Positions 7,275 through 15,429 of a DNA stretch of 64,000 bases are shown here, one piece after another. A model generated the notes under the pieces. That model did no database searches, was not told where the DNA came from, and worked only from the letters and a program-made list of their open reading frames with translations. This stretch comes from Pseudomonas sp. CCC3.1. GTDB lineage: Bacteria > Pseudomonadota > Gammaproteobacteria > Pseudomonadales > Pseudomonadaceae. Within the stretch, counting starts at the first letter, position 1. Each line of letters opens with the position of its first letter. The translations under genes were made by a program, and so were the position numbers. The stretch is from NCBI RefSeq assembly GCF_034347405.1, contig NZ_CP133778.1:1798001-1862000 (forward strand). The letters are read 5' to 3'.

Positions 7275-8471
7275 ATGAGTGATCTAGACCCTAAAGACAG
7301 CCAGGAAATTGGCCCAGCAGGCGAAAAACTGCAAAAAGTTCTCGCCCGTATTGGTGTGGGCTCGCGACGCGACGTAGAGAGTTGGATCAGCCAGGGCCGA
7401 ATCAAGGTCAATGGCAAGGATGCAACCCTGGGTCTGCGCGTAGACCTGCATGACGCCATCTCCATCGATGGCAAGGTGATCAAGCGTGAAGAGGCCGCCG
7501 AATCGGTGCGCCGCGTGATCATGTACAACAAGCCCGACGGCGAAATCTGCACCCGTGATGACCCTGAAGGCCGTCCGACCGTGTTCGACAAGCTGCCGCG
7601 TCCAAAAGAAGGCCGCTGGATCAACATCGGCCGTCTCGACATCAACACCACCGGTTTGCTGATGTTCACCACTGATGGTGAGCTGGCTAACCGCCTGATG
7701 CACCCTTCCTACGAAATGGACCGTGAATACGCGGTACGTGTGCGTGGCGAAGTGGATGACGAGATGATCGAGCGCCTCAAGGCTGGCGTTGTGCTGGAAG
7801 ACGGCCCGGCGCGTTTCACCGACATCAAGCAAGCACCGGGCGGCGAAGGCTTCAACCATTGGTACCACTGCGTGGTGATGGAAGGCCGTAACCGTGAAGT
7901 ACGTCGCTTGTGGGAATCCCAGGGCCTGGTGGTTAGCCGCCTGAAGCGCGTGCGTTTCGGTCCGGTATTCCTCAACTCTGACCTGCCGATGGGCCGCTGG
8001 CGCGAAATGAGCCAGTACGAAGTCGACATCCTCAGCGCTGAAGTCGGTCTTACGCCGGTTGCCATGCCTGAGATGAACGCCAAGAGCAAAGACAAACTTG
8101 AGCGTATGCAGCGCAAGTCGTCGCGCCCTGTGGCACGTGCAGACCGCGTTGCGCGAGTTCTGCGTCCGGCCGAAGGTGCGCCATTGGCACCGCGTCCAGC
8201 GCGTCAGCCGCACATCGAAGGCGAGCGCCCAGGTCGTCCGGCCCGTGATGAAGCGGCCCGTCCTGCCCGCAAGCCAGCCGGCCGCACCGACCGCGTACCT
8301 GCGGGCCGTGGCGCGCCAGTGGCCGAGCGTCCAAGCGAAGTCAACAAGCGTCCAACCAAGCCAACCCGTTCGGGTCCAAAGCTGGTTGAAGATGCGCCGT
8401 CAGGCAAGCGTCGTGGCGCACCAGCCGGTTCCGGCCAGCGTCCAGGCTTCGGTCGTCGCAAGCCGCAGTAA
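7275..8471 (+). CDS. rluB: 23S rRNA pseudouridine(2605) synthase RluB
   Basis: 398 residues from ATG 7275, behind GGGAGGTG. The N-terminal S4 RNA-binding domain (about 17-75, EKLQKVLARIGVGSRRDVE) is followed by the RsuA-type pseudouridine synthase domain, with catalytic Asp122 in GRLDINTTGLL and the GRNREVRRLWE motif near residue 200. RluB isomerises U2605 in 23S rRNA. The last about 130 residues are a basic Arg/Pro/Lys-rich tail with repeated RPARxxxx blocks, typical of Pseudomonas RluB and probably RNA-binding. A strong terminator follows. Confidence 0.93.
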   Translation: MSDLDPKDSQEIGPAGEKLQKVLARIGVGSRRDVESWISQGRIKVNGKDATLGLRVDLHDAISIDGKVIKREEAAESVRRVIMYNKPDGEICTRDDPEGRPTVFDKLPRPKEGRWINIGRLDINTTGLLMFTTDGELANRLMHPSYEMDREYAVRVRGEVDDEMIERLKAGVVLEDGPARFTDIKQAPGGEGFNHWYHCVVMEGRNREVRRLWESQGLVVSRLKRVRFGPVFLNSDLPMGRWREMSQYEVDILSAEVGLTPVAMPEMNAKSKDKLERMQRKSSRPVARADRVARVLRPAEGAPLAPRPARQPHIEGERPGRPARDEAARPARKPAGRTDRVPAGRGAPVAERPSEVNKRPTKPTRSGPKLVEDAPSGKRRGAPAGSGQRPGFGRRKPQ

Positions 8472-8490
8472 ACGCTTAGCGCTGTCATAA

Positions 8491-8525
8491 AAAACGCCAA
8501 CCCCACCCAGGGTTGGCGTTTTTTT
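8491..8525 (+). terminator. Rho-independent terminator of rluB
   Basis: The stem AAAACGCCAACCC / GGGTTGGCGTTTT is followed by a run of T's. It lies 20 bp after the rluB stop. Confidence 0.9.
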
Positions 8526-8550
8526 ATGCCCACCAAAAATCTAAGATTTT

Positions 8551-8618
8551 TGTAGGAGCGAGCTTGCCTCGCGATCTTTTGATCGTTTAAAAGCTCACGA
8601 GACAAGCTCGCTCCTACA
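8551..8618. repeat. REP-like palindrome, family A copy 2
   Basis: Same arms as copy 1, with GCTCACGAGACAAGC in the right arm as variants. A small hairpin AAAAATC-TAA-GATTTTT (8535-8551) touches its left end. It lies in the 661 bp gap between rluB and aroP. Confidence 0.9.
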
Positions 8619-8646
8619 AACGCGGTGTTTAGGGTGGAAATATTTC

Positions 8647-8661
8647 TTTACGCATCGTAAA
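8647..8661. promoter_or_regulatory. Perfect dyad upstream of aroP
   Basis: TTTACG-CAT-CGTAAA is a perfect inverted repeat and a possible operator. It lies 486 bp before aroP and about 180 bp before the putative -10 element. Confidence 0.3.
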
Positions 8662-8716
8662 ACTATCACTACGAAATCAATCGCTTACAGGCGATGAATG
8701 TAGGATTTCGGCCTTC

Positions 8717-8734
8717 TGTAAAGAAAACTTTCCG
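8717..8734 (+). promoter_or_regulatory. TyrR/PhhR-box-like site upstream of aroP
   Basis: TGTAAA-N6-TTTCCG matches the TyrR/PhhR consensus TGTAAA-N6-TTTACA with a perfect left half and a weak right half. The presence of phhR 7 kb away and the aromatic permease target make the site plausible. Confidence 0.35.
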
Positions 8735-8846
8735 AATAAAAGCCCCTATGCACCATTTCTGCGCAAAAACTGGCTTGTTTCGTGTTGCAAACGGCGGTGT
8801 GATGAGAACTTGCCTACGAGCGGGTGTACAATGCGCCACGTTTTAA

Positions 8847-8975
8847 CTGTGACCCAATTGCGTACCCGCGCATTTTGCGCCGCTCGGCGATGTGCTGATT
8901 GGCCAAAAAATCGAGGCTAACCCGCCTTGTTAATTCCGCATCGCCACAAGCGTTGCGGGTTCGATTCCGTCACAG
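8847..8975 (+). ncRNA. Structured 5' leader RNA of aroP (putative)
   Basis: Nested complementary segments would close a branched RNA: CTGTGAC 8847-8853 with GTCACAG 8969-8975; ACCCGC 8864-8869 with GCGGGT 8955-8960; GGCGATG 8886-8892 with CATCGCC 8939-8945. A TACAAT element at 8827-8832 could be the -10 of the transcript. No known riboswitch is recognised. The element ends 21 bp before a small leader ORF. Confidence 0.4.
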
Positions 8976-8996
8976 ATAAAAACAAACAGGTGACGC

Positions 8997-9101
8997 ATGA
9001 CTCGTGAAACAACCTTGGATTCCTGGCGCCTGCGCTGGGGTTTGATTTGTGTTGTAGACCCTTCGATCACTGCCTCTGGTGCTCACGTTACAACGCACTG
9101 A
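8997..9101 (+). CDS. Candidate 34-residue leader peptide upstream of aroP
   Basis: ATG 8997 is preceded by ACAGGTGA, a good ribosome site. It encodes 34 residues including SWRLRW (two Trp codons) and ends 31 bp before aroP. The second half of this ORF contains one arm of a hairpin whose other arm lies just upstream of the aroP ribosome site (GGTTTGAT 9039-9046 with ATCAAACC 9107-9114). Passage or stalling of ribosomes on the leader could therefore change aroP expression. The peptide has no recognised homologue to me. Its coding status rests on the ribosome site, position and overlap with RNA structure. Confidence 0.45.
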   Translation: MTRETTLDSWRLRWGLICVVDPSITASGAHVTTH

Positions 9102-9132
9102 ATCACATCAAACCTTGTGTAGGATCCTTTAA

Positions 9133-10551
9133 ATGAGTGGACCAACCACGCATTCGGGCGAGCTTAAACGCGGCCTGAAAAATCGTCATATCCAGCTGAT
9201 TGCCCTGGGTGGTGCGATCGGTACTGGCCTGTTCCTCGGCTCTGCCGGGGTACTGAAATCGGCCGGCCCATCGATGATCCTGGGCTATGCAATCTGCGGC
9301 TTTATTGCCTTTATGATCATGCGCCAGCTCGGCGAAATGATCGTTGAAGAACCTGTCGCCGGCTCCTTCAGCCACTTTGCCCACAAGTACTGGGGCGGCT
9401 TTGCCGGTTTCATGTCGGGCTGGAACTGCTGGGTGCTGTACATCCTGGTCGGCATGTCAGAACTGACCGCTGTCGGTAAATACGTGCACTACTGGTGGCC
9501 CGAGATCCCGACCTGGGCTTCGGCGGCCGCTTTCTTCGTGCTCATCAACGTGATCAACCTGACCAACGTCAAAGTGTTCGGCGAAGCCGAGTTCTGGTTC
9601 GCGATCATCAAAGTGGTGGCGATTGTCGGCATGATCGCCCTGGGCAGCTACTTGCTGGTCAGCGGCAGCGGCGGCCCTCAGGCGTCGGTCACTAACCTGT
9701 GGGAGCACGGCGGGTTCTTCCCGCACGGGATCACCGGTCTGGTGATGGCCATGGCCTTCATCATGTTCTCCTTTGGCGGCCTGGAAATGCTCGGTTTCAC
9801 CGCCGCAGAAGCCGACAAGCCGCGCACCGTGATCCCGAAAGCGATCAATCAGGTGATCTACCGCATCCTGATTTTCTACATCGGTGCATTGGTGGTTCTG
9901 CTGTCGCTGACCCCGTGGGACTCGCTGCTTGAAACCCTGAATGCCGGTGGCGACAGCTACAGCAGCAGCCCGTTCGTGCAAGTGTTCTCGATGCTGGGCA
10001 GCAACACGGCTGCGCACATCCTCAACTTTGTGGTCTTGACCGCGGCGTTGTCGGTGTACAACAGCGGCACCTACTGCAACAGCCGCATGCTGCTGGGCAT
10101 GGCGCAGCAGGGCGATGCGCCGAAAGTGCTGGCCAAAATCGACAAGCGCGGTGTGCCGGTCAACTCGATCCTCGCCTCGGCGGCGGTCACCGTGATTGCC
10201 GTGCTGCTCAACTACCTGATGCCGCACGATGCGCTGGAACTGCTGATGTCGCTGGTCGTGGCGACGCTGGTGATCAACTGGGCGATGATCAGCTTCTCGC
10301 ACTTCAAGTTCCGCCAGCACATGAACAAAACCGCGCAAACGCCATTGTTCAAGGCGCTCTGGTACCCGTATGGCAACTTCATCTGCCTGGCGTTCGTGGC
10401 GTTCATTCTGGTGATCATGCTGATGATCCCGGGCATCCGTGTTTCGGTGTTCGCGATTCCGGTGTGGGTGGCCTTTATGGGGCTGTGCTACTGGTTCAAA
10501 GGCAAGAACCCGGAGCGTGCGCAGTCTGCGACCTACAGCTCAGCCAAATAA
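9133..10551 (+). CDS. aroP: Aromatic amino acid permease (AroP family)
   Basis: 472 residues with 12 predicted membrane segments. It closely follows E. coli AroP in the opening LKRGLKNRHIQLIALGGAIGTGLF and in RQLGEMIVEEPVAGSFSHFA, GLEMLGFTAAEADKP and YNSGTYCNSRML. Members of this APC-superfamily branch import phenylalanine, tyrosine and tryptophan with protons across the inner membrane. The nearby phhABC operon and phhR fit with uptake and breakdown of phenylalanine. It has a 5' leader with RNA structure and a small ORF, a PhhR-box-like site, and a strong terminator after the stop. Exact substrate preference cannot be read from sequence. Confidence 0.88.
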   Translation: MSGPTTHSGELKRGLKNRHIQLIALGGAIGTGLFLGSAGVLKSAGPSMILGYAICGFIAFMIMRQLGEMIVEEPVAGSFSHFAHKYWGGFAGFMSGWNCWVLYILVGMSELTAVGKYVHYWWPEIPTWASAAAFFVLINVINLTNVKVFGEAEFWFAIIKVVAIVGMIALGSYLLVSGSGGPQASVTNLWEHGGFFPHGITGLVMAMAFIMFSFGGLEMLGFTAAEADKPRTVIPKAINQVIYRILIFYIGALVVLLSLTPWDSLLETLNAGGDSYSSSPFVQVFSMLGSNTAAHILNFVVLTAALSVYNSGTYCNSRMLLGMAQQGDAPKVLAKIDKRGVPVNSILASAAVTVIAVLLNYLMPHDALELLMSLVVATLVINWAMISFSHFKFRQHMNKTAQTPLFKALWYPYGNFICLAFVAFILVIMLMIPGIRVSVFAIPVWVAFMGLCYWFKGKNPERAQSATYSSAK

Positions 10552-10562
10552 GCTGACGGGTT

Positions 10563-10600
10563 AAACCACACACCCGGCCATTGCGCCGGGTGTGTGGTTT
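10563..10600. terminator. Strong hairpin terminator after aroP
   Basis: A perfect 16 bp stem (10563-10578 with 10585-10600) with a 6 nt loop ends in GGTTT. It lies 12 bp after the aroP stop and 40 bp before arfB. Confidence 0.8.
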
Positions 10601-10639
10601 GTGGGGTATCCTGCACGCCCTGATGACGGACCTTTTTTA

Positions 10640-11053
10640 ATGCTGGTGATCTCCAACAACGTTCATATCCCCGATGCCGAAATCGAACTGACGGCCATTC
10701 GTGCCCAAGGGGCGGGCGGGCAGAACGTCAATAAAGTCTCAAGCGCCATGCACTTGCGCTTTGACATCCCCAACTCGTCCTTGCCGCCTTTTTACAAAGA
10801 GCGGCTGCTGGCGCTGCGTGACAGTCGGATCACCAGTGACGGGGTGCTGATCATCAAGGCCCAGCAATACCGCACTCAAGAGCAAAACCGGGCGGATGCG
10901 CTGGAGCGGTTGGTCGAATTGATCGTGAGCGCGACCAAGGTCGAGAAAAAACGTCGCCCGACCAAGCCCACGTTGGGCTCGAAAAAGCGCCGTCTGGAAT
11001 CCAAGACCAAGCGCGGCAGTATCAAGGCCGGGCGCGGCAAGGTGGATTTTTAG
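10640..11053 (+). CDS. arfB: Alternative ribosome-rescue factor ArfB (YaeJ)
   Basis: 137 residues from ATG 10640. Earlier in-frame codons lie in the terminator region and have no family similarity. The GGQ motif (residues 26-28, in RAQGAGGQNVNKVSSA) is the peptidyl-tRNA hydrolysis site shared with release factors. The C-terminal basic tail (KKRRPTKPTLGSKKRR) inserts in the mRNA channel in E. coli ArfB. The enzyme frees ribosomes stalled on non-stop mRNAs. Its stop codon overlaps the end of the convergent MFS gene by 4 bp. Confidence 0.92.
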   Translation: MLVISNNVHIPDAEIELTAIRAQGAGGQNVNKVSSAMHLRFDIPNSSLPPFYKERLLALRDSRITSDGVLIIKAQQYRTQEQNRADALERLVELIVSATKVEKKRRPTKPTLGSKKRRLESKTKRGSIKAGRGKVDF

Positions 11054-12237
11054 CCGCTTCGCGCAATCTTCGCCTGTCGATACAGATACACACTCAGCAA
11101 CAAGCCGCTGAACGCTGCCAGTGCCGCAAACAAAAAGATCGAGGCAAAGCCAAAACCTGCCGCGACGGCGCCCACCAGTGGCCCGGTGATGCCCAGTGAC
11201 AGGTCGATAAACAGCGAGTACGCGCCCACGGCCGCGCCACGGCTGGAGGCGGGCACCAGGTTGACCGCCTCAACCCCCAGCGCCGGAAACACCAGCGAAA
11301 AGCCAAAGCCGCTCAGCGCCGCGCCTGCCAATGCCAGTTGCGGGCTAGGGGCCAGCCACAGCAACAGCAAGCCGAGGGTCTCGACGCTGAGGCAGGCAAT
11401 GGCCACTCGAAAGCCGCCAATACGATTGATCAGGTTGCCGAACATCAGTCGCGCGCTGATAAAGCTGGCGCCAAACAAGCTCAGGCACAGTGCGGCGTTT
11501 TCCCAGTGATTGGTGGCGTAGTACAGGGTGATAAAGGTGGCGATGGTGCCAAAACCAATGGAGCCCAGTGCCAGGCCAGTGCCGTGGGGCAGGACGCGGC
11601 CCAGTACGTGCAGAAACGGCAAGCGCACGCCGCTGACAATCGGTGCTGCCTGCTTTGGCCAAGCCAGTGCCAGGCCCAGCGCGGCCAGGGCCATGATGCT
11701 CACGCCCATGCTCCACATGCCCAAGTGCCCGACCATGACCACGCCCAGCGGCGCGCCAATGGCGATGGCGCCGTAGCTGGCGATGCCGTTCCAGGAGATC
11801 ACTTTGGCGGTGTTGGCGGCGCCGACCCGGCCAATGCCCCAGCCAATGCAGCCCGAGCCGATCAGGCTTTCTGCACTGCCCAATACCAGGCGCCCGAGCA
11901 GCAGGCAGGCGAGACTCAAGGCTGGTGTGGTGGACAGCCAACTGGACGCCAGCATCAGCGCGCCACTCAGGCCGCAGCCCGCCAGGCCGTACATCACTGC
12001 GCGCTTGCTGCCGCTGTTGTCGATGATGCGGCTGGCATAGGGGCGGCTCAGCAGCGTGGCCAGGTATTGCACGCTGATCACCAGACCGGCGATGACGGTG
12101 CCATAGCCCAGGTGGTTGTGAACGTAACCGGGCAATACCGCCAGCGGAATGCCGATATTCAAATAGCCGATAAAGGTAAACAGAACGATGGAAACCACTT
12201 GCAGCGTGATTGCCATAGGGCGTTGTGTTTCAGGCAT
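11050..12237 (-). CDS. MFS transporter, YhhS/YfcJ-like family
   Basis: 395 residues with 12 hydrophobic segments. The opening LQVVSIVLFTFIGYLNIGIPLAVLPGYVHNHLG and then LVISVQYLATLLSRPYASRIID match the YhhS/YfcJ group of major facilitator transporters, whose substrates are mostly unknown. The second half has the second MFS repeat. It converges on arfB, and the two stop codons overlap. A 58-codon gene lies 36 bp upstream on the same strand and may be co-transcribed. The substrate cannot be stated. Confidence 0.85.
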   Translation of the reverse strand: MPETQRPMAITLQVVSIVLFTFIGYLNIGIPLAVLPGYVHNHLGYGTVIAGLVISVQYLATLLSRPYASRIIDNSGSKRAVMYGLAGCGLSGALMLASSWLSTTPALSLACLLLGRLVLGSAESLIGSGCIGWGIGRVGAANTAKVISWNGIASYGAIAIGAPLGVVMVGHLGMWSMGVSIMALAALGLALAWPKQAAPIVSGVRLPFLHVLGRVLPHGTGLALGSIGFGTIATFITLYYATNHWENAALCLSLFGASFISARLMFGNLINRIGGFRVAIACLSVETLGLLLLWLAPSPQLALAGAALSGFGFSLVFPALGVEAVNLVPASSRGAAVGAYSLFIDLSLGITGPLVGAVAAGFGFASIFLFAALAAFSGLLLSVYLYRQAKIARSG

Positions 12238-12273
12238 GGGGTAGGGGTCCTGCGGGGCGCGGTTGGGTGCAGA

Positions 12274-12450
12274 TTACAACGGTGAAACCAATTGTGTCGC
12301 GATTAAAGCAGCCAGAGCGTTTTCCTGGGTGCCAAAACGTTTGAGCAGCAGCGCCTGTTTTTCCGGGCTGAGACGTTGCCAAAGGTCGATCATTTTTTCG
12401 GCGGTGCCGATCAGCACGCTGGCCTGGGTGTCGCTGAAGGTGTCGGTCAC
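12274..12450 (-). CDS. Small hypothetical protein (58 aa)
   Basis: From GTG 12450 this reads 58 residues, beginning TDTFSDTQASVLIGTAEKM and ending ATQLVSPL. The composition is protein-like, with an amphipathic helical middle (WQRLSPEKQALLLKRFG). It lies 36 bp upstream of the MFS gene in the same direction. The ribosome site is weak (CCGGAT). I do not recognise a family. A small regulatory or helical accessory protein is possible. Confidence 0.5.
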   Translation of the reverse strand: MTDTFSDTQASVLIGTAEKMIDLWQRLSPEKQALLLKRFGTQENALAALIATQLVSPL

Positions 12451-12487
12451 ACTGCAATCCGGGGGAGTAGAGGGGGGAGCGATTGTG

Positions 12488-12530
12488 TCAGGCGGTATGA
12501 AAAACTAGAAGCTTTTCGCACCGCCTGAGT
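12488..12530. terminator. Stem-loop between two small genes
   Basis: TCAGGCGGT pairs with ACCGCCTGA, and inside it GAAAA pairs with TTTTC. It lies just downstream of the 43-codon gene on the minus strand. No long U-run follows, so termination efficiency is unclear. Confidence 0.4.
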
Positions 12531-12537
12531 CAGCCGG

Positions 12538-12669
12538 TCAGTCTTCGCTGTCGGCTTTGAGGCTCTCCGTGGCCTCGTCCAGTGCGGGGCTTTCGCCACT
12601 GGAGTGTTGCGGGGTTGGCTGCTGAGGTTCATGCAGACTTGGGAAGGGGAGGTTTGGGATTTCGTGCAT
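12538..12669 (-). CDS. Small acidic proline-rich protein (43 aa)
   Basis: ATG 12669 is preceded by a strong ribosome site (ACGAGGAG). The 43 residues read MHEIPNLPFPSLHEP, then a Gln/Pro stretch and an acidic end (ESLKADSED). No signal peptide, membrane segment or cysteine is present. It is probably disordered. I do not recognise a family, but the ribosome site and protein-like ending support a real gene. A hairpin follows its stop. Confidence 0.5.
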   Translation of the reverse strand: MHEIPNLPFPSLHEPQQPTPQHSSGESPALDEATESLKADSED

Positions 12670-12820
12670 CGTCGCGCTCCTCGTAAGGTGTGTTTTTAAA
12701 TCGCTGGGTAAATCCGCGCTTTTAAAAAGCTTGGGCAGGATACAGGAGGGAGTGTGACAATTTGTCTTTTTCTTGCGTCTGGCGGGGATTGTGGCGAATT
12801 TTTCATCTGGGGAAGCGGAT

Positions 12821-12893
12821 CTGTAGAAGCGAGCTTGCTCGCGATCTTTTGATCTTTAAAAACAAAAGATCGCGAGCAAGCTCGCTCCTACAG
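12821..12893. repeat. REP-like palindrome, family A copy 3
   Basis: Arms as in the other copies, with GAAGCGAG in the left end and TTGCTCGCG without the extra C. It lies directly after the phhC stop on the minus strand and could stabilise or end the phh mRNA. Confidence 0.9.
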
Positions 12894-12903
12894 TGACAAT
12901 TTT

Positions 12904-14100
12904 TTAGTGGGTGCACACCTGCGCAATCGCTTTGGCCAGCAGGTTCAGGCGGGTGCCATCCACGCCGGCCATGTTCGCGCGCCCCGAGCCGACCATGTAC
13001 ACGCTGTGCTTCTCACGCAGCAATTGCACTTGTTCTGCTGTCAGGCCGGTGTAAGAAAACATCCCGCGTTGTTCGTTGATATGAGCAAAGTGCTCGGCCA
13101 GTCCGAACGGCGCCAGTGCCTCTACCAGGCCGCCGCGCAGTTGTGCGATGCGGGTGCGCATGGCTTCCACTTCATCAGCCCACAGCGCTTTGAGCTGTGG
13201 GTCGCCGAGGATGGTTGCCACCACCGCAGCGCCGTGATCGGGCGGGTTAGACCACAGGTTGCGAGCGACATGGGCCAGTTGGCTGCGCACATCCTTGAGT
13301 TTTTCGGCGTCGTTTGCACACACGATCAAGGCACCGACACGCTCGCGATACAGGCCGAAGTTCTTCGAGCACGAACTGGTGATCAGCACTTCGGGCAGTT
13401 CGCGGGCGAACAGTCGGGTCGACCAGGCATCTGCTTCCAGCCCATCTCCGAAACCTTGGTAGGCAAAGTCGATCAGCGGCAGCAGTTCGCGGCGGCGCAC
13501 CACGTCCAGCACTTGCTGCCAATCAGCCTGCGACAGGTCGAAACCGGTCGGGTTATGGCAGCACGCGTGCAGCAGCACCACGTCACCTTGGGGCACTTGC
13601 TCAAGGGTTTGCAGCATGGTGGCGACGTTGAGCGTGTTGTCGCTGCCCACGTACGGGTAGTGACTGACCTTAAGCCCTGCCGCCGCGAAAATACTTTCGT
13701 GGATCGGCCAGGTCGGATCGCTCAGCCAGATCCCGCGGCCCGGCAGGCACTGCGCGATAAAGTCAGCCGTCAGGCGCAGTGCGCCGGTGCCGCCCGGGGT
13801 TTGTGTAGCTCCCGCGCGTTGGGCGCTGAGCAGCGCTGAGTCGGCACCCAGTACCAGCTCGCTGATCAGTTGGCCAAAACGGCTGTCGCCGTGGCCGCCG
13901 ATATAGGTTTTGGTCTGTTGCTGATCCACCAACCGCTGTTCGGCCTGTTTGACCGACTGCAAAATCGGTGTCAGGCCGTTAGGGTCCTTGTAGACGCCAA
14001 CGCCCAGATCGAACTTGTTCGGGTTGCTGTCCTGATTGTAGGCATCGATCAACCCCAGAATCGGGTCGCCCGGCACCCGGCCAATGGCTGCGAAGTGCAT
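12904..14100 (-). CDS. phhC: Aromatic amino acid aminotransferase PhhC
   Basis: 398 residues of the class I aspartate/tyrosine aminotransferase fold (type I PLP). The opening GDPILGLIDAYNQDSNPNKFDLGVG is family-typical. CHNPTGFDLS and the PLP lysine Lys246 in SSCSKNFGLYRERVGAL are visible. It transaminates tyrosine and phenylalanine, feeding the 4-hydroxyphenylpyruvate pathway. The start overlaps the phhB stop by one base (TAATG), so it is the third gene of the phhABC operon. Confidence 0.93.
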   Translation of the reverse strand: MHFAAIGRVPGDPILGLIDAYNQDSNPNKFDLGVGVYKDPNGLTPILQSVKQAEQRLVDQQQTKTYIGGHGDSRFGQLISELVLGADSALLSAQRAGATQTPGGTGALRLTADFIAQCLPGRGIWLSDPTWPIHESIFAAAGLKVSHYPYVGSDNTLNVATMLQTLEQVPQGDVVLLHACCHNPTGFDLSQADWQQVLDVVRRRELLPLIDFAYQGFGDGLEADAWSTRLFARELPEVLITSSCSKNFGLYRERVGALIVCANDAEKLKDVRSQLAHVARNLWSNPPDHGAAVVATILGDPQLKALWADEVEAMRTRIAQLRGGLVEALAPFGLAEHFAHINEQRGMFSYTGLTAEQVQLLREKHSVYMVGSGRANMAGVDGTRLNLLAKAIAQVCTH

Positions 14101-14456
14101 TACTTGCGGCCCTCGGCGGTTTTAGCCACTTCATCGGTACGTGCGGCCATGATGAAGTCGTTGCGGTGCAGGCCTTTGATCGAGTGGCTCCACCAGGTTA
14201 CGGTCACTTTGCCCCACTCGGTGAGCAGACCCGGGTGATGGCCTTCAGCCTCGGAGATCTCACCCACGGCGTTGGTAAAGGCCAGTGCGTGTTTGAAGTT
14301 CTTGAACAGAAAAACCTTTTCCAACTGCATCACGCCGTCGCGAACTTCGATGTTCCAGTCCGGGATCTGCTTGATCAGCATCGGCAACTCTTCGTCACTG
14401 ACCTGTGGAGCGTCGGCGCGGCAGGCTTCGCAGTGGGCTTGGTTCAATGTGCTCAT
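14100..14456 (-). CDS. phhB: Pterin-4a-carbinolamine dehydratase PhhB
   Basis: 118 residues. The conserved EGHHPGLL motif (His73, His74) and His91 in WWSHSIKGL are the catalytic histidines of this family. The enzyme dehydrates 4a-hydroxytetrahydrobiopterin, the by-product of phenylalanine hydroxylation, so recycling the pterin cofactor of PhhA. It is located between phhA and phhC on the minus strand, with a 48 bp gap after phhA. Confidence 0.95.
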   Translation of the reverse strand: MSTLNQAHCEACRADAPQVSDEELPMLIKQIPDWNIEVRDGVMQLEKVFLFKNFKHALAFTNAVGEISEAEGHHPGLLTEWGKVTVTWWSHSIKGLHRNDFIMAARTDEVAKTAEGRK

Positions 14457-14504
14457 GGTGTCTTCCTGAAATCGATTTTTTATTGGTCTGGAAAAAATTA
14501 AGGG

Positions 14505-15296
14505 TCAGGCTGCTTTCGGTTTTGGCGCGAACTTGGGTGCGTGCAGCCCCATCGTCATGCCTTTTTCGACCATGCCCATAATGTCCTCGTGGGCCAGGTC
14601 AAACAGTCGCTTCAAGTCCGGCAGGACAAAATACAGCGGCTGCAAAATATCAATCCGATACGGCGTGCGCATCGCTTCCAGCGGGTCGAAGGCCTGATGT
14701 TCAGGCTCTGACGACAAGCTGTAAACCGTTTCTTTAGGTGATGAAAGAATTCCGCCGCCATAAATGCGTTTGCCTTGCGGCGTGTCCACCAGCCCAAACT
14801 CAATGGTCATCCAGTACAGACGGGCCAGGTACACCCGCTGTTCCTTGGTTGCTTGCAGGCCGAGCTTGCCGTAGGTATGGGTGAACTCAGCGAACCATGG
14901 GTTAGTCAGCAGTGGGCAATGGCCGAAAATCTCGTGAAAAATGTCGGGTTCTTGCAGGTAGTCCAGCTCTTCGGGGGTGCGAATAAACGTCGCCACCGGG
15001 AATTGCTTGTTGGCGAGCAATTCAAAAAACGTCTGGAAGGGTATCAATGCCGGAACCCGGGCAACTTGCCAGCCGGTGGTTTCGCTCAGCACCTGATTGA
15101 TCTCGCTCAATTGCGGGATGCGGTCATGGGGCAGGCCGAGTTTTTCGATGCCTTGCATGTACTCAGGGCAGGCGCGGCCTTCCAGCAGTTTCAGCTGGCG
15201 GGTGATCAGCGTGTTCCACACCCCGTGTTCCTCGGGTGTGTAGTCGATAAAGCCATTGGCATCCGGCTCGCGGGCGACGTATTTCGTTTGCTTCAT
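14505..15296 (-). CDS. phhA: Phenylalanine 4-monooxygenase PhhA
   Basis: 263 residues of the monomeric bacterial phenylalanine hydroxylase. The facial triad is visible: His121 and His126 in PDIFHEIFGHCPLL, and Glu166 in YWMTIEFGL. It converts phenylalanine to tyrosine with a tetrahydropterin, Fe(II) and O2. It is the first gene of phhABC. The start is ATG 15296 with GGAGAG upstream. A dyad fitting a PhhR box lies at 15430-15447. I could not find a clear sigma-54 GG-N10-GC on the minus strand of the short upstream region. Confidence 0.95.
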   Translation of the reverse strand: MKQTKYVAREPDANGFIDYTPEEHGVWNTLITRQLKLLEGRACPEYMQGIEKLGLPHDRIPQLSEINQVLSETTGWQVARVPALIPFQTFFELLANKQFPVATFIRTPEELDYLQEPDIFHEIFGHCPLLTNPWFAEFTHTYGKLGLQATKEQRVYLARLYWMTIEFGLVDTPQGKRIYGGGILSSPKETVYSLSSEPEHQAFDPLEAMRTPYRIDILQPLYFVLPDLKRLFDLAHEDIMGMVEKGMTMGLHAPKFAPKPKAA

Positions 15297-15429
15297 GGGG
15301 CTCTCCGCGGGGCAATCATTGTTATTTTTCTGAAGGGGCGGCGGGTGTTCGTTGCCTTAAGTGATACCTCAAGTGTTTGCCGGGTGCAGCCGGGCAAGCG
15401 CTTCTAGTGCGGGGATGGTGTGTGCGTTT

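Noticed and set aside
8955..8975. GGTTCGATTCC in the aroP leader, resembling a tRNA T-loop
   Set aside because: The flanking bases do not form the 5 bp T stem, and no acceptor, D or anticodon arms are present nearby.
12447..12632. 61-codon frame on the minus strand overlapping both small genes
   Set aside because: It runs in a different frame from the 43- and 58-codon genes, has no ribosome site and is basic and Ser/Pro-rich like a shadow.
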